Positions 21,151 to 32,960 of a stretch of 64,000 nucleotides of DNA are shown one piece after another (position 1 is the first letter of the stretch; every line of letters begins with the position of its first letter). Source of the DNA: Enoplolaimus lenunculus (taxonomy: Eukaryota > Nematoda > Enoplea > Enoplida > Thoracostomopsidae); the NCBI GenBank assembly GCA_030248215.1, contig JASANG010003694.1, forward strand, positions 1-64,000, written 5' to 3'. The notes under the pieces are model-generated. The model had not been told where the DNA came from. It did no database searches and saw nothing but the letters and a program-made list of their open reading frames with translations. The position numbers and the translations under genes were made by a program.

Positions 21151-21603
21151 GAGGGTTGTGTTCTACATTACTGTGCCAGACGACGCCATTCACCGCTTCA
21201 CATTGGTAATTAAAATATGAGCAAAATGTTTTTGGCGGCGTGCGATTGCGCAAATCAAATTTTAACAAAAACATTTGTCGGGCCGCACGACAGCGAGCGG
21301 CAGCATCCGTCGACGCGCGGCAGCATCCGTCGACGCGCGGCAGCATCCGTCGACGCGCGGCAGCATCCGTCGACGCGCGGCAGCATCCGTCGACGCGCGG
21401 CAGCATCCGTCGACGCGCGGCAGCATCCGTCGACGCGCGGCAGCATCCGTCGACGCGCGGCAGCATCCGTCGACGCGCGGCAGCATCCGTCGACGCGCGG
21501 CAGCATCCGTCGACGCGCGGCAGCATCCGTCGACGCGCGGCAGCATCCGTCGACGCGCGGCAGCATCCGTCGACGCGCGGCGGAGTATATATAACGCAAA
21601 TCC
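21151..21603. mobile_element. Family F-like MITE with a perfect 14-unit satellite
   Basis: Left end GAGGGTTGTGTTCTACATTA, right end GTATATATAACGCAAATCC: diverged versions of the family F ends. Confidence 0.7.
21301..21580. repeat. 20-bp satellite, 14 identical units of CAGCATCCGTCGACGCGCGG
   Basis: Fourteen units with no sequence difference over 280 bp, so the array is very young or strongly homogenised. Each unit contains GTCGAC and several CpGs. Frames through it on both strands are artefacts. Confidence 0.98.
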
Positions 21604-21664
21604 TATTCGTCTAAGCTTTCGGTTAGGAAAGTAAATGACAATGTCTAACAAACATTCAGACGGC

Positions 21665-21905
21665 CACCAACGGCGGATCCAGGGGGGATGGGAGGATGCA
21701 TTCCCCCCGGCTGCCGAGTGTAAATTTTTTCAATGTAAAAACCAACGTAAGCTATGATGGCACTTATGGTGATTTTTGAAAATACGGAAAAAAGAACATA
21801 AAATCACTTCGGCCTAGTAACAACCAAGGTATCAAGGCTAGAAATTAATACAACATCCGCTTTAATGAGTGCATCTTGTCAGTGGTGTATCGAGAAACTT
21901 GGATT
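21665..21905. mobile_element. Repeat S, copy 2
   Basis: Inverted match of 10493-10757 with the same order of blocks: GGATCCAGGGGGGATG, CGGCTGCCGAGTGTAAA, TGGTGATTTTTGAAAATACG, CGCTTTAATGAGTGCATC. Confidence 0.65.
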
Positions 21906-22707
21906 ATAGGAGGGATCGCATCCTCCAAGGTTCGGGCCTTAGGTTTCAACAAAAGTGAAATTAGATCCCTTAACATTAGATTGGTCACTCTTTCGTAATC
22001 GGTTCTGAAACCAATTTCACAGTTTTCTTTTAGATCCGCTAAATTATTAGCGGCTGGGTAACTGGGCCAACCCAAATTGCTCGTTACGTAAACCTAATTT
22101 GAAAAAAATATCGCGAGTGAAGCGAGCGAAAACCTACACACTATTAATACCTTTACGACACACGAACTGATTCCGATTGGGGGGGCGCGGCCAATCCCTC
22201 TCGGTACACCCCCGCATCTTCTCTACTTTGTGGTTCTTTTCGTTAGCGATACATACATCCATATATGCAAATACATAACATTGTTCACTTGTGCATTCCC
22301 CGCCACCAGGAATTTCTGGATCCGCCACTAAAGGCCATCTGTTTGAAACCGTCCGTAACCAGCTAATCCAGTAGCTTTAGTACAAAGCCTTACCGGTTGC
22401 TAGACTGACAATTATATAAAATTAACGTTGCTGTGGGGGGAAACAAATACTAAAAATGACATCAAAGCCATAAATTCAACGGCAAACCAAAGAAAAAACC
22501 TTTAAAAACAACATCATAACATATAATAATGTGTATATTATGTATGTGTATATAAGATTATATTATGTATTGTCAAGGGCGACTACTATACACATATAAA
22601 CTGGGTGTCGTAAATAAATAAATACATACACACATAAAACAACATCAGTATATGATTCGTCTACTGAGACGAGCGAGTTTTCGTTTAGGGAGACGATAAT
22701 GGACGTC
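21906..22707. other. Anonymous stretch with AT microsatellite
   Basis: TATTATGTATGTGTATATAAG-type low-complexity DNA at about 22515-22640; a GGATCCGCCACT boundary at 22317. No gene seen. Confidence 0.4.
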
Positions 22708-22886
22708 TAAGGGTAGCGGTATACTTTTGTGGACGTCCGGACTTATCCCTGGACACCCGTACGGCGCCGTCCGTTACCGTACGGTATGGTACGGAAATAA
22801 CTCACGGTAACTTATGGTACGAACGGTGACAGACGGCGCTGTACGGATGAGGCACCGGGACGGACGTCAAGTATAACGCAATCCTA
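22708..22886. mobile_element. Family F MITE, complete without array, TAA duplication
   Basis: TAAGGGTAGCGGTATACTTT left, AAGTATAACGCAATCCTAA right. The interior shows the unexpanded parent sequence GCGCCGTCCGTTACCGTACG. Confidence 0.8.
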
Positions 22887-23342
22887 AAAGCTTTTGAGAC
22901 AACCGATCGTAGGCAGCGACAAATTTTGTTTGACCTCTGCAAAATTAATATTTTGCAGTGTTCTTAAAACCACGGTTCAACCGGATATCCGTTTCCGGTC
23001 AAAATTGGCGTCCGCTTTGGTTTCCGTTTTCTTTTACTGTCCGTTTACACCCTGACCATAAACGTGTCTCTTTGTACAAGTTTTACGAAATGTCCGCTTG
23101 CACCACCGTCTTTGTATACTTCTTCCCTGCCGTCTCAGTTGGTTCTGTGTTGTCCAAATATTGATTGAGATATGTGGGTAATAGAATGTGGAATCGGGTT
23201 TCAGCATAGAAACCATCAAATATTATATTACAAGTGAGGTTATTAGGGCTGTTGTTTGTTGCACAGGGTAGACCTTAAGACACGAAATGGAATTTTTCAA
23301 AAATTTAAATTTTATTGTGTAAAATGTTCATGGGATGAATAT
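22887..23342. other. Anonymous stretch with weak repeat R similarity
   Basis: CCGGATATCCGTTTCCGG (22981-22998) resembles repeat R; otherwise nothing. Confidence 0.35.
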
Positions 23343-23597
23343 AACTGTAAATTTGAGTGAGTTGATTTTAACTCAGAATCAGTTAAATCACTCATTCTCA
23401 GTTAGGACTACGAGAACTCAAAGTTTGTGAGTTGATTCAACTCATTCTCGTTTAGTTGATCAATTTCCTCGTCATCAACTCAATTCACAGAGTAAGAATC
23501 AACGACACTCAGAGTGAGTTAAACGTTTCTATTGTTGACTGAGAAATAACTGAACGTTCTGTCTGAGTTAATTAATTATCTCAATGGAATGTACAGT
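23343..23597. mobile_element. Family D MITE, copy 3
   Basis: AACTGTAAATTTGAGTGAGTTG left, CTCAATGGAATGTACAGT right. Confidence 0.75.
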
Positions 23598-23888
23598 GGC
23601 AAAAATTTTAAAACCTGACTATTTTCGCCTAAAAGCCGTCTGGTATGAACGTCATAAAACAGAAAAGAGCCTGTTGGTATTGGGAAATGTTTAATTAAAA
23701 CTGTACTCCGTGTGTAAATTAATTAATTAATCATAAATTAATAGGTTGATACAGTGGTTAAAAATCAACAGGAGGAAAAGATATCTTGTTTTCGTTTTTA
23801 TGTTTCGTTATTTGAGATCTGTTTTCGTTTATGCTCCAAGCTTTGGGTTTGCTTAAAAATGGTTGGAGTTTGAAAATTTATACAGTTT

Positions 23889-24368
23889 TGACTTCTCATG
23901 ATCTACTTGATCATTTCACGCCCAAATTTGAACTTTAAAAAATTCGATTTTTAAGGTCGAAAGGATTCCCCTTGGAATGCAAAACTTTTTTAAGAAGTTA
24001 GACAAATTACATACCATTCGATGCAACTTGAGATGTTGAGTCGAGTGGTATGTAATTTGCATCAATCACACGACCCGTCAACGAGTTATTGTCAAATAGC
24101 TGACTTGGCGCGCTACCAACGATTTGTGACGGCGCCAAATCAGTTATACTTGACCATAACTCGTTAACCAGACGTGTTACAGCAGAAATTTCAACACCAG
24201 TAGACTTAGCTCCGCAAGGGGCGTCGAATAGTATAGTTATTTGTGTAACTTTTTGACAATTTTTTCTACCATGAAGGCACCTATAGTACCTGGGGATCTT
24301 AAAAAATCGAATTTTTCAAAGTTCAAATTTGGACATGGAATGATCAGGCGACGCCATGAGAACTCAAA
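23889..24368. mobile_element. Family V long inverted-repeat element
   Basis: Outer arms TTCTCATGATCTACTTGATCA and its near complement at 24340-24368, inner arms CAAATTTGAACTTTAAAAAA. The centre holds a second foldback (ACGAGTTATTGTCAA / TTGACCATAACTCGTT). Confidence 0.7.
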
Positions 24369-24793
24369 TATGCAGAAAAATTTTAAAATGCAATAATTTC
24401 AGGGCAAAAGCAGATTTAGGGGCATATACGAAAATACCCGTTATTTATGTGCATATATTACATATTTTCACAATGTTTTGACAACTTTGCGACAAATTCT
24501 TACCGCTCCATTGATTGCAGAGGCTGGCACCACTGTCACTCCTTTAATGGACCTCACCGCCTCAAGGTACCTTTAACAGAGTGATTCATTCAATATTTTG
24601 GCAGACACTCTCAGAAAATTAGTTGAATTTTGACCATTCTAATCTAAAATCTTCAGACGCTGTAAAACTTTGAACCTGTAGGATTATGTAAAATATGTCG
24701 GAAGCTCTCAAATACCGGAGCCCCGTCAAAAAATTATCAAATATGGATTCTTGCAGCAAGCAATCTGTTCGAATTAATATCGTTTGGTTTCTT
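24369..24793. other. Anonymous stretch
   Basis: Nothing recognisable. Confidence 0.45.
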
Positions 24794-25230
24794 ACACTGT
24801 AAATTTCAGTGAGTTGCTTTTAACTCAGATGAAAGATGAATTCACTTAGACGTCTGAGCTCTGAGTTAGGTCTTTCAAAACTCAGAATTCTGAATTGATT
24901 TAACTCATTCTCAGTTATATAATTAATCAACCAACCCGGAATTAAATCAGCTCAGAGTGAGTTAATGTTTGCTGTTGTTAACTCAGCAATAACCAGAAAT
25001 AACAAATTTTTTCCGTGAGTTGATTAATCACCTCATTTATTTCTGGTTATTTCTGTGTTAATAGCAGTAAATATTAAGTCATGAGCTGATTTAAATCCGG
25101 ATTAGTCGATTAATTAACTCAGAATGATTTGAATCAATTCAGAATTGTGAGCTCTGAAAGACCTAAATGAGAGCTCAGGCTTCTCAGTGGATTCAACTCT
25201 TCTGAGTTAAAATCAAATCACTGCTATTTA
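24794..25230. mobile_element. Two fused family D MITEs in opposite orientation
   Basis: The first starts TTACACTGTAAATTTCAGTG. Near 25000-25045 AACCAGAAATAAC is followed by its complement GGTTATTTCTG, then the family pattern runs backwards to CACTGCTATTTACAATG. Confidence 0.7.
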
Positions 25231-25270
25231 CAATGACAAAATAGAGTCGTTTAAAAATTAGTTTGAGCCA

Positions 25271-25318
25271 CAGGGTCGCACTATACTTTCGATGACGTCC
25301 AGCGCCGTCCGTCAACTG
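25271..25318. mobile_element. Family F left-end fragment
   Basis: AGGGTCGCACTATACTTTCG then GATGACGTCCAGCGCCGTCC. Confidence 0.6.
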
Positions 25319-25430
25319 GTGCGCACATAAGCGATAGGACTTAAAACTCAGGTGGGTAGAGAGAATTGTTAACTATGGTGGGTCGTCACATTGATTTTAG
25401 GGTCCCTCAAACCCGCGGCATGGCACTGTT

Positions 25431-25679
25431 ACACTCAAAATAATATTTCTGATATTTAAGAAATAATTTCTTACATTTAAGAAATATAATTAGCAAGGTG
25501 CACTTGAAAAGTATTTCTGTTACAACAGAAAAGATTTCAGAAAAGTTTTCAAATAAAGTCTGAAAATAAACGTTTTCCAGTTATTTTTGAAAAATTGTCT
25601 TTAATCTGAGAAAAACTTGTCAGATTTGCCACAGGAAATACTTTTCTGATTAAATTCAGAAATACTTTTTTGCGTGTAG
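25431..25679. mobile_element. Family L MITE, copy 1
   Basis: Inverted ends CACTCAAAATAATATTTCTGA and CAGAAATACTTTTTTGCGTG; paired AGAAATA/TATTTCT motifs throughout. Confidence 0.75.
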
Positions 25680-25738
25680 GGTCCTAATTGAATCTTATTG
25701 CAGTCTCGGTGAACCTCACGGAAGGAGAGCATTTCAAA

Positions 25739-25955
25739 CTGTAAATTACATCTTGAGTTGATTAATCAACTCAGACAATAAATTTTTCTGAGTAAATAAT
25801 AGTAAACATTAACTCATTTTGAGCTGATTTTATTTTGGCTAAGTTGGCCAGTTAACTCAGAATGAGTTCAATCAATTCAGAATTGCGAGTTCTACAAGAC
25901 CTAATTCCAGCTCAGTGATTCAACTCATTCTGTATTAAATCAATTCACTGCAATA
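25739..25955. mobile_element. Family D MITE, copy 6
   Basis: ACTGTAAATTACATCTTGAG left, TTAAATCAATTCACTGCA right. Confidence 0.7.
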
Positions 25956-26793
25956 ATACAACGTTCAACTCGATTCGAGTTTCGTAATTTCTATGAATAA
26001 CCTATCATTTCTAAAACAAAGCAAGGTGGTTCGAGTATCCATTGAAACCGGATCGAATCCCTCGAATCGCCCACTGGGTCCCCGGTGGCCTTGAAGAAGT
26101 GTGTATCGGTACATCCTTGAATCCCCAACTACAGGATCTCTCAATTCAGATGTGTAAAAAAGTGAATCTTCCACATCATCTGGGTCGAACGAAATATTGC
26201 GTGGTCAAATGTTTGAATTTGATTGGTTGTGAGTTTTGCACAGTTCTTAATCCCTGAATTAAAACAGTTTGTATTCCAGTAGTTGTTTGGACAGCCTTAA
26301 CAACCGTGAGCATTTGGGATATCTTAGTAGCTGGTTTGCGCACTACATATACATATATACATCTACATATTTAAACCCGGAATGCATCCGGGCCCATAGC
26401 GAAGGAGGGCCGTGGGGAGCTCAGTCCCCCCTGGAAACTTTTGGCTGATAGTCTAATTCTGGAAGCATAAAGAAGTGTATTGGTTAATGAATGTCTTCTT
26501 TGGCGTAATGTATGCATTGTGAAATCGTTTAAGACTGTATGCATGGAGAATATATACCCATTGTTCCAAATGTGGTTTATATATCTGCAAAGCACAACAG
26601 CTATTAAAAAGCAGTTTTTAATTTCGTTCGCTTAATATGAGGGGCCCAGGCAACAATTTAGCCTAGGGCCGGATAATCCTTTTGTCCAGTTGCACGTGTG
26701 TGCAACTGCATGTACTAGTATACATTATTTGTGAATTTTGAGCTTTCTATTTAGCAAGCATTCAGAATAACAATTATAAGTACAAGACATATT
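25956..26793. other. Anonymous stretch with repeat fragments
   Basis: A partial family J end (GGGCCCATAGCGAAGGAGGG) at 26389 and repeat W at 26441-26600. The opposed 69- and 71-codon frames near 25965-26257 have no motif. Confidence 0.4.
26441..26600. repeat. Repeat W, copy 1
   Basis: AGTCTAATTCTGGAA, TATTGGTTAATGAATG and GCATTGTGAAATCGTTT recur in order at 56335-56475. Confidence 0.5.
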
Positions 26794-26797
26794 TTAA

Positions 26798-27060
26798 CCC
26801 TTTCTCACATGAATATTTTTAGTTTCATATGAGATGTAATTTAGCGGTAAGATTCGATCCCCAGTCTCACGGGTGGAAGGCGTTTATGATGACCACTGTG
26901 CTATAGGAGCTTAACGCTCGAGCTGGAGTAGGTTTTCACGTCTTGTGGAGATTTTGCACTCCGCATATATGTTATAAATGTTAAACATGGCTCACAGTGT
27001 GTGTGTTGCTCGTACATTATTGTATTTAGTTGCTCACAGTATACTCTATGAGAGAAAGGG
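26798..27060 (-). mobile_element. Family G MITE: TTAA duplication, CCCTTTCTC ends, tRNA-like core
   Basis: Flanked by TTAA at 26794-26797 and 27061-27064; ends CCCTTTCTCACAT and ATGAGAGAAAGGG. On the minus strand the core reads TAGCACAGTGGTCATCA (A-box-like) and GGGGATCGAATCTTACC (B-box-like). Confidence 0.85.
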
Positions 27061-27129
27061 TTAACAAAGACATAAATTCTGAGTTAAAGCGTGAATCGTG
27101 CTGGGTCGTCGGCACAAGTTATTATTGCA

Positions 27130-27375
27130 CACACAAAAAAGTATTTCTGAATTTATTCAGAAAAGTGTTTTCTGTGGCAAATCTGAAAAGTTTTGCTGAT
27201 ATTTAAGACAATTTTTCTAAAAATAACTGGAAAACGTTTATTTTCAGACTTTATTTCAGAACGTTTTGTGAAAACATTTCTGTTATAACAGAAACACTTT
27301 TCAAGTGACCTTGCTAAGCATATTTGTCAAACGTAAGAAATTTTTTCTTAAATATCAGAAATATTATTTTGAGTG
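27130..27375. mobile_element. Family L MITE, copy 2 (inverted relative to copy 1)
   Basis: CACAAAAAAGTATTTCTGAA left, CAGAAATATTATTTTGAGTG right; nearly the reverse complement of 25431-25679. Confidence 0.75.
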
Positions 27376-27655
27376 CAGTGCAATACTTGCAGGAACATTT
27401 TGTCGGTGCGAGTAAAGCGCGGATCGGGTAAAACAATCTTTACCGTAATCCCACTTTGATAATCTCTAACCAGTAGCAAATGTTTTACACACAGTTGAAA
27501 TCAGCGTTAAATTTTAGTTCACGGAACACATTCACTTACCGCAAAAATAATCTGTTCGTGCAATTTCAATTTGGGAAAACGTCGATAATGTATGAATTTG
27601 ACTAAATATTAATTAAATTATTGCTATAGAAATAGATTACATCTGAAATGTAATT

Positions 27656-27900
27656 CCAGTAATTTCAGTGAGTTGCTTTTAACAAAGAATAAGTTGAATC
27701 CACACACAAGTCTGAGCTCTGAATTAGGTCTTCAGAACTCAGAATTTTGAATTGATTGAACTCATTCTGAGTTAATTAACTCACCCACAATTAAATCAAC
27801 TCAGAGTGAGTTAATGTTTACTGTTACTTACTCAGAAATAGCCAGAAATGTTCTATTTTCTCTCTGAGTTAATTAATCAACTCATTGCAAGTTACAGTGT
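27656..27900. mobile_element. Family D MITE, copy 7
   Basis: AGTAATTTCAGTGAGTTGC left, TCATTGCAAGTTACAGTGT right. Confidence 0.75.
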
Positions 27901-28275
27901 GATTTATGCCTGGAAGCTTCGTAAAAATCACATCCTGATTTGACTAAACGTTCATTTTGATAAGAACGAGTGGTAGTCTTTTAGACGCTACAGCTGACCA
28001 CAAAATTACTCAAAATCCTGTATTAAAATTGTCTTTTTAGTCACAGTTGGACTTTATTTGAACCAGTTATAAATCAAAATATGCTTTTGCCAATTTTTTT
28101 ACATTTTTCGTATTTTTTGCATTATTCCGTGACCACAGCGTTTGGTCAAATATGTCTCACACGACAATATAATCGTCATTCGCAATGAAACTTTTCTGTG
28201 ACCTATAATAGAAATAACGCAAACACTGTTAAAGTTGAGTTCGAAACTTGAAACCATATTTAAAGTTTGAAAGTT
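27901..28275. other. Anonymous stretch
   Basis: No feature seen. Confidence 0.45.
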
Positions 28276-28480
28276 ATAACCTTGCATTATCGCTCAAGGT
28301 TTTGATCCAAGACAAATAAACGTTTCATTCAATAGATAGTTGAAATACCGTATATGACGAAGTGTGGCACAGGGCAGGTTAAAAATAAATAACAGCCCGT
28401 AATCAAAAATACAAGGAAGGTACATTCTGGAGAGACCAGATAAATATCAGTCCGACTCTTATTCGGATCACTACAGTACC
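28276..28480. mobile_element. Family K MITE, copy 2
   Basis: CCTTGCATTATCGCTCAAGG ... TTATTCGGATCACTACAGTA, co-linear with 5190-5403. Confidence 0.6.
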
Positions 28481-28639
28481 AGACGATACAGATTTCGTCG
28501 AAATTGCCCGATAAAAATGTAATTTATATTAAGCTGAACACTTCTACAGTATGACTGAAATGATTAAAACATTGAGGAATTTTGTGACTAAATTTGGTAC
28601 TACGAATTTCTTCAACATAAGACAGTTATGTTTTAATTT

Positions 28640-28900
28640 ACTCGTTTTCTGCGAGAACTTGCAGCTGCAACTTGCACTTGCCAGTTTTGTGCAAAATCCC
28701 GTTCGAAAAACTTGCAGCTACAAATAATTCGTTCGACATCAAAGCTAAGAACTAAATTCACATGTGCGAATAACCATGATAACTTCACTGAATTTGTTGC
28801 AGCCGTTTTGTCAATGGCTGATGAAAAAATGCAAGTTCTGTGTGCAATTTGCAGCTGCAAGTTTTCGCAGTAAAAACTTGCACGTGTGAATAGGGTTTTA
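28640..28900. mobile_element. Family E MITE
   Basis: GCGAGAACTTGCAGCTGCAAC left, CAGTAAAAACTTGCACGTGTG then AATAGGG right; interior CATTGGCTGATGAAAAAATGC equivalent. Confidence 0.75.
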
Positions 28901-29320
28901 TAGTAAAACTGATGCCAAAATTACGCATCGTAGGCGTTCAGGACTTAATATCAAATGATGAAATCGCACGTTTTTTGTTATTTAAAGTAATAAACAGCAA
29001 CAAGTGATACGTAGTCACATATCCATTGACACCGTTGAAAAGCGGTTAAAAGAACTTTTCACAACAGCTCCTAAGGGACTCAAAAATACCACAGCTAAAA
29101 CATTCATGTGTTCACGGTCAAATAATATTTACCCAACCTTTTTAGAGAATATAAGACGTCAGCAATGATGACAGCCAACAACGATTCGTTGAAACCGAAT
29201 GCGTGTATCGGTTAATAAAGTTATTACCTAAACGTCAACATGGATGTTGAAGAATAAATAAGTTTGCAATTTTTAGAATAACAAAGTTTAAGTCCAGTAA
29301 AATTTAATATTTGTAAGTAA

Positions 29321-29586
29321 AGCCCTATTCACACGTGCAAGTTTTTGCTGCGAGAACTTACAGCTGCAAATTGCACTTGCACGTTCTGTCCAAAATCCTG
29401 TTCGAAAAACTTGCAGCTGCAAATAATTCATCAAAAATCATTGCTAGAAATTTAGTTAATATGTGCAAGTTCATTGAATTTATTGCAGCCGATTTTTCAT
29501 TGGCTGATGAAAAAATGCAAATTTTGCGTGCAATTTCCAGCTACAAGTTCTCGCACCAAAAACTTGCAAGTGTAAATAGGACTTAA
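29321..29586. mobile_element. Family E MITE, complete
   Basis: AGCCCTATTCACACGTGCAA left, CTTGCAAGTGTAAATAGGAC right; interior TCATTGGCTGATGAAAAAAT. Confidence 0.85.
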
Positions 29587-30464
29587 AAGTTATTTTGAAA
29601 ACGATATTCGAGTTTACAAATAGCATCGTTCAAATAGTTTTGCTTGTAAGCGAAGAAACTCTAAATGAATGGCTTAGCGTTGTGAAATGCCATTTAGTAA
29701 ACACTTTTAAACATTTGTGATCCGCTATTTGTAAAACTAAACTGTAAACGCGAAAGCCATTTATCGCATTTTAGCGTTTAGGCTTACTATTCCGACATTA
29801 ATACAACTGAAAACCCAAAAGCTAACATTTCTAACTTCAAGTAGGACTTGAAGCCGAGACTTTTAGTCGCAGTTCGGCATTCATTTCTGTAAACAAAAAT
29901 ATGACATAAACATTCGCCGATTGACGCACCGTTCTATTAAACGTCTGGCCGCTGCCGACTGTAATAATTTGATGCCTAAATTAGGGTTCAACTTTAAGGG
30001 TCTCGTGGTATACCTGAATGATTGATTGCGGGAATATTTTTTTAGACTTGGCCGTGACTATTGGGGTGAAACTTTGCCAATCAGAACGGTGATTTTAGGT
30101 TCTTTTGACTGAAAAAAAACTGCGAGATTGCAGGTATAGCGTAAACATTTTAAATTGCTACTGCTTACAGCTCTTAGCCGGCGCAAGGCCATCGAGTACC
30201 GTAGTCACCCAAATACGCTGAGTGATACTTGTTTTAGCCAATAAGAAATACCTGCTTGAGCAACGGTGACGACCTGTTAGCATATTTTCTATCCTGCCGC
30301 CCATGTAAATTTGCAAAACTCTTTATTTGATGCCATATCTCCAATGGTCTACGATAATTGTAAGGCAATGTCTGCTGAGATACAACGAAACTGTACCATT
30401 TCAGGATAAGATTTTGTTTAAGTAGCAGCAGCATATACAACAGGTTATAACCGGAAGTTTGACT
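29587..30464. other. Anonymous stretch
   Basis: No gene or family recognised over 880 bp. Confidence 0.4.
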
Positions 30465-30700
30465 CTGGTTACGGAAGAAAATCAACCTCGGCTCCTGTAA
30501 AAATATGCCGCAAAGTTCCGGCAATTTCGGTAGTAAAATTGTGCACAGATTTACACAAGATTTTTTGTTTGGTACGTTTGGCTTTAAGTTTTGGTACAAT
30601 TTTGTACAGAAAAATGCCAATACTTTGTAAAAAAAATAAGCGTAAAACCAAAATATTTAGCAAAACCTTGCATACATTTGCTAAAATTTGCAAGTTAAAC
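30465..30700. repeat. Repeat T, copy 2
   Basis: Collinear with 6735-6965. The minus-strand frames across it (30234-30693) are therefore unlikely genes. Confidence 0.55.
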
Positions 30701-30711
30701 GTGGTTTGAGA

Positions 30712-30928
30712 AACAGTTGAATTACTCAGTCTGAGTTAGGACTTTTAGAACTAATAATTCTGAGTCAATAAAACTCGCTCAAACTCAATTATTCAACTTA
30801 CCCGGAATAACCTGAACTCCACAGCGAGAATCAACTCAACTCAGCGTAAGTTAATGTTAACTGTTATTAACTCAGAAATAACTAACTCTCTTGCTGAGTA
30901 GATTAATCAATTCATTGGAATTTTTAGC
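30712..30928. mobile_element. Family D MITE, copy 8
   Basis: ACTCAGTCTGAGTTAGGACTT left, AATTCATTGGAATTTTTAGC right; the left terminus is lost. Confidence 0.65.
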
Positions 30929-31823
30929 GTGCGGTGCTGTAACCCTGACATAAGTTGAACAACTCCACTGATATCTGTCTCTTTACATTACACTTTGATC
31001 TGTTTGTTGTCCGCTGGGAAATATAGATTTCGACCAGAAAAAATACACTCGGAATGGCATTTATATACGGCAATTTAGCCACATAAAACTACATCCAAGT
31101 TCAAAACTTATTATGAAAATCGACTATTAAATATTTGATTTTGTAATAAGATAAACTGCCTAAATATCGCAAGTGAAACTGAACCAGGCTTCCTGTTGAC
31201 CTGACACTGTTGTTATTGCAAGGGGAATTTTATGGCATGACAGCCAATTTGATCTGATTTTATAAACTTTTCTGTCAAATGTCAGCGGCGTAGCACTGAT
31301 TTCAGCTTTGAAGAGTATAAATCTTATGCATCGTCAACGATAAGATGCGTTTGCCGTGTGAATATAATTTACATTTTTTGACATTCAGATACTAATGTTG
31401 CATGCGAAAAGTTCTTATTTCGAATTTCCGGAGTTTTTCAAAACGGAAACGTATTCCCTTTATCCAACTGTATTTTACCAGTCAAGCCAATAATTATAAT
31501 TTAATTAGACTTGCAAGGCTATTCATACCTACGAATTAATTCTTTCCGTATGCTCATCATAAATAAATTTCCGAATAAGTTTTTAAAGAAAACTTGTAGC
31601 TTCTAGTTTCAGCTGGTAGGAACATTTATGCGTGCTTGACTTGAAAGGTATTCGTGTCCTGTAGTTTTTGTTTAGGGTTCAGGAAATCAGACCAATCACC
31701 GTCACGGGAATTGCGAAAACGAATTCAATAAATGCTCAACGGATACGTTTCAGATCGCCCAATAAAATTCAGGTGTCAAAATTCAAACTTGCAACTGCGT
31801 TCACACGTACGAGTCAGATTTAA
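30929..31823. other. Anonymous stretch
   Basis: About 900 bp of AT-rich DNA with no supported feature. Confidence 0.4.
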
Positions 31824-32122
31824 GCCCTATCAATAAGTGCAAGTTTTTGCAGCAAAAATTTGAACGTGCGACTTGCACGCGCAAGTTTGGTCACAAAGCA
31901 GCTTTGAAGTTCTTGCAGCTGCAAATTATTCACTGGTATTCATGCTATTTTATTTAATTCGTATCTGTTAATGTAGTTGCAAGTCACTTAAATTTCTTGC
32001 CCCTGCAGTGTGATTGGTCAATAGGAATGTTCCTCTGAAAATCCTTACAGCTGCAAGTATTTCTTGCAAGTTGCAGCTGCGAGTTCTCGCTGAAAAACTT
32101 GCACATATGAATGAGGCTTTAG
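31824..32122. mobile_element. Family E2 MITE (longer subfamily)
   Basis: AGTGCAAGTTTTTGCAGC left, GAAAAACTTGCACATATGAA right; closely related to 51126-51427 (shared GTTTGGTCACAAAGCAG and TGCCCCTGCAGTGTGATTGG-type blocks). Confidence 0.8.
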
Positions 32123-32416
32123 TAGCATAAATTCGAGTAAATTAGTTGCAGCTGCAATAACTTCAACGCTGTTTTGTGACCAAATTTGAACATGAAAGTT
32201 GTGCTTACAAGTGGCACCTTTCGTTTACATTCAGCTGCAGTTCTGTATGTAATGTGATTGCGCGCCCACCAAAGACACTGGGAATAGAATCATAACCTTG
32301 ATATTAATACATCTCTTATATGAAATTGAAAATATTCATGTGAGTAAGGTTTAATCCTATCTGTAACTGCTTTAAAGAGCTCAACCCGGCGCTCTATATC
32401 ACTTACGAGTTTAAAA

Positions 32417-32610
32417 GGCCAATGTATTTATATAGGACAAGGCCGTAACAGTATAGTGTCAGCATATTGCTAAGCCCTAACGTGAGTCTCAAACATGAGA
32501 ATGAGATTATACCTCAAAAACCTAAGCCAAGCAAAAAAATTGTCTTAAGCTTAAGCTTGCTCTATTGCAATTCCGCAGAAAAACGTTCCATTCCTGATCT
32601 TTACTTGAGC
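32417..32610. mobile_element. Family A MITE, diverged
   Basis: GGCCAATGTATTTATATAGG left, CGTTCCATTCCTGATCTTTA right; the hexamer core is mostly decayed. Confidence 0.65.
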
Positions 32611-32801
32611 TGTTCAAAATGTTATATTTAACGTGAAAAGCTACCCTTTGTTAAGAGTTAATCTTATTTTGAAGATGGTCATCGGCGTTCGAATAAACGC
32701 GACGCAAATCTGTGACTCTTTGAAATTCAATTAGAAAATACTAAAATGGACCTGTTTTGCTGTTGACACCGGTTTGCCCAACAAATGTTGGTCAAAATAC
32801 C

Positions 32802-32960
32802 GGCCAATGTAAAGATCAGAGGCGGAACGTTTGACTGGGGGACACGGGAGAGTAAGCTTAAGCGTTAGACAAATTGTTTTGCTTAAGCTTAAGTATAAGC
32901 TTATTCTTATGATTAGGCTTAGGTTCAGCTTCAAGGAACATGCTTATACTACTGCTAAGT
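32802..32960. mobile_element. Family A MITE, right end lost
   Basis: GGCCAATGTAAAGATCAGAG left, TTAGACAAATTGTTTTGCTT interior, ATGCTTATACTACTG near the end. Confidence 0.65.

Noticed and set aside
21056-21651. Several 114-156 codon frames on both strands (ARRRMLPRVDGCC / RQHPSTRGSIRRRA)
   Set aside because: By-products of the perfect 20-bp array.
30234-30693. Overlapping minus-strand frames of 128 and 74 codons
   Set aside because: Half lies in repeat T, which also occurs at 6.7 kb; no motif.
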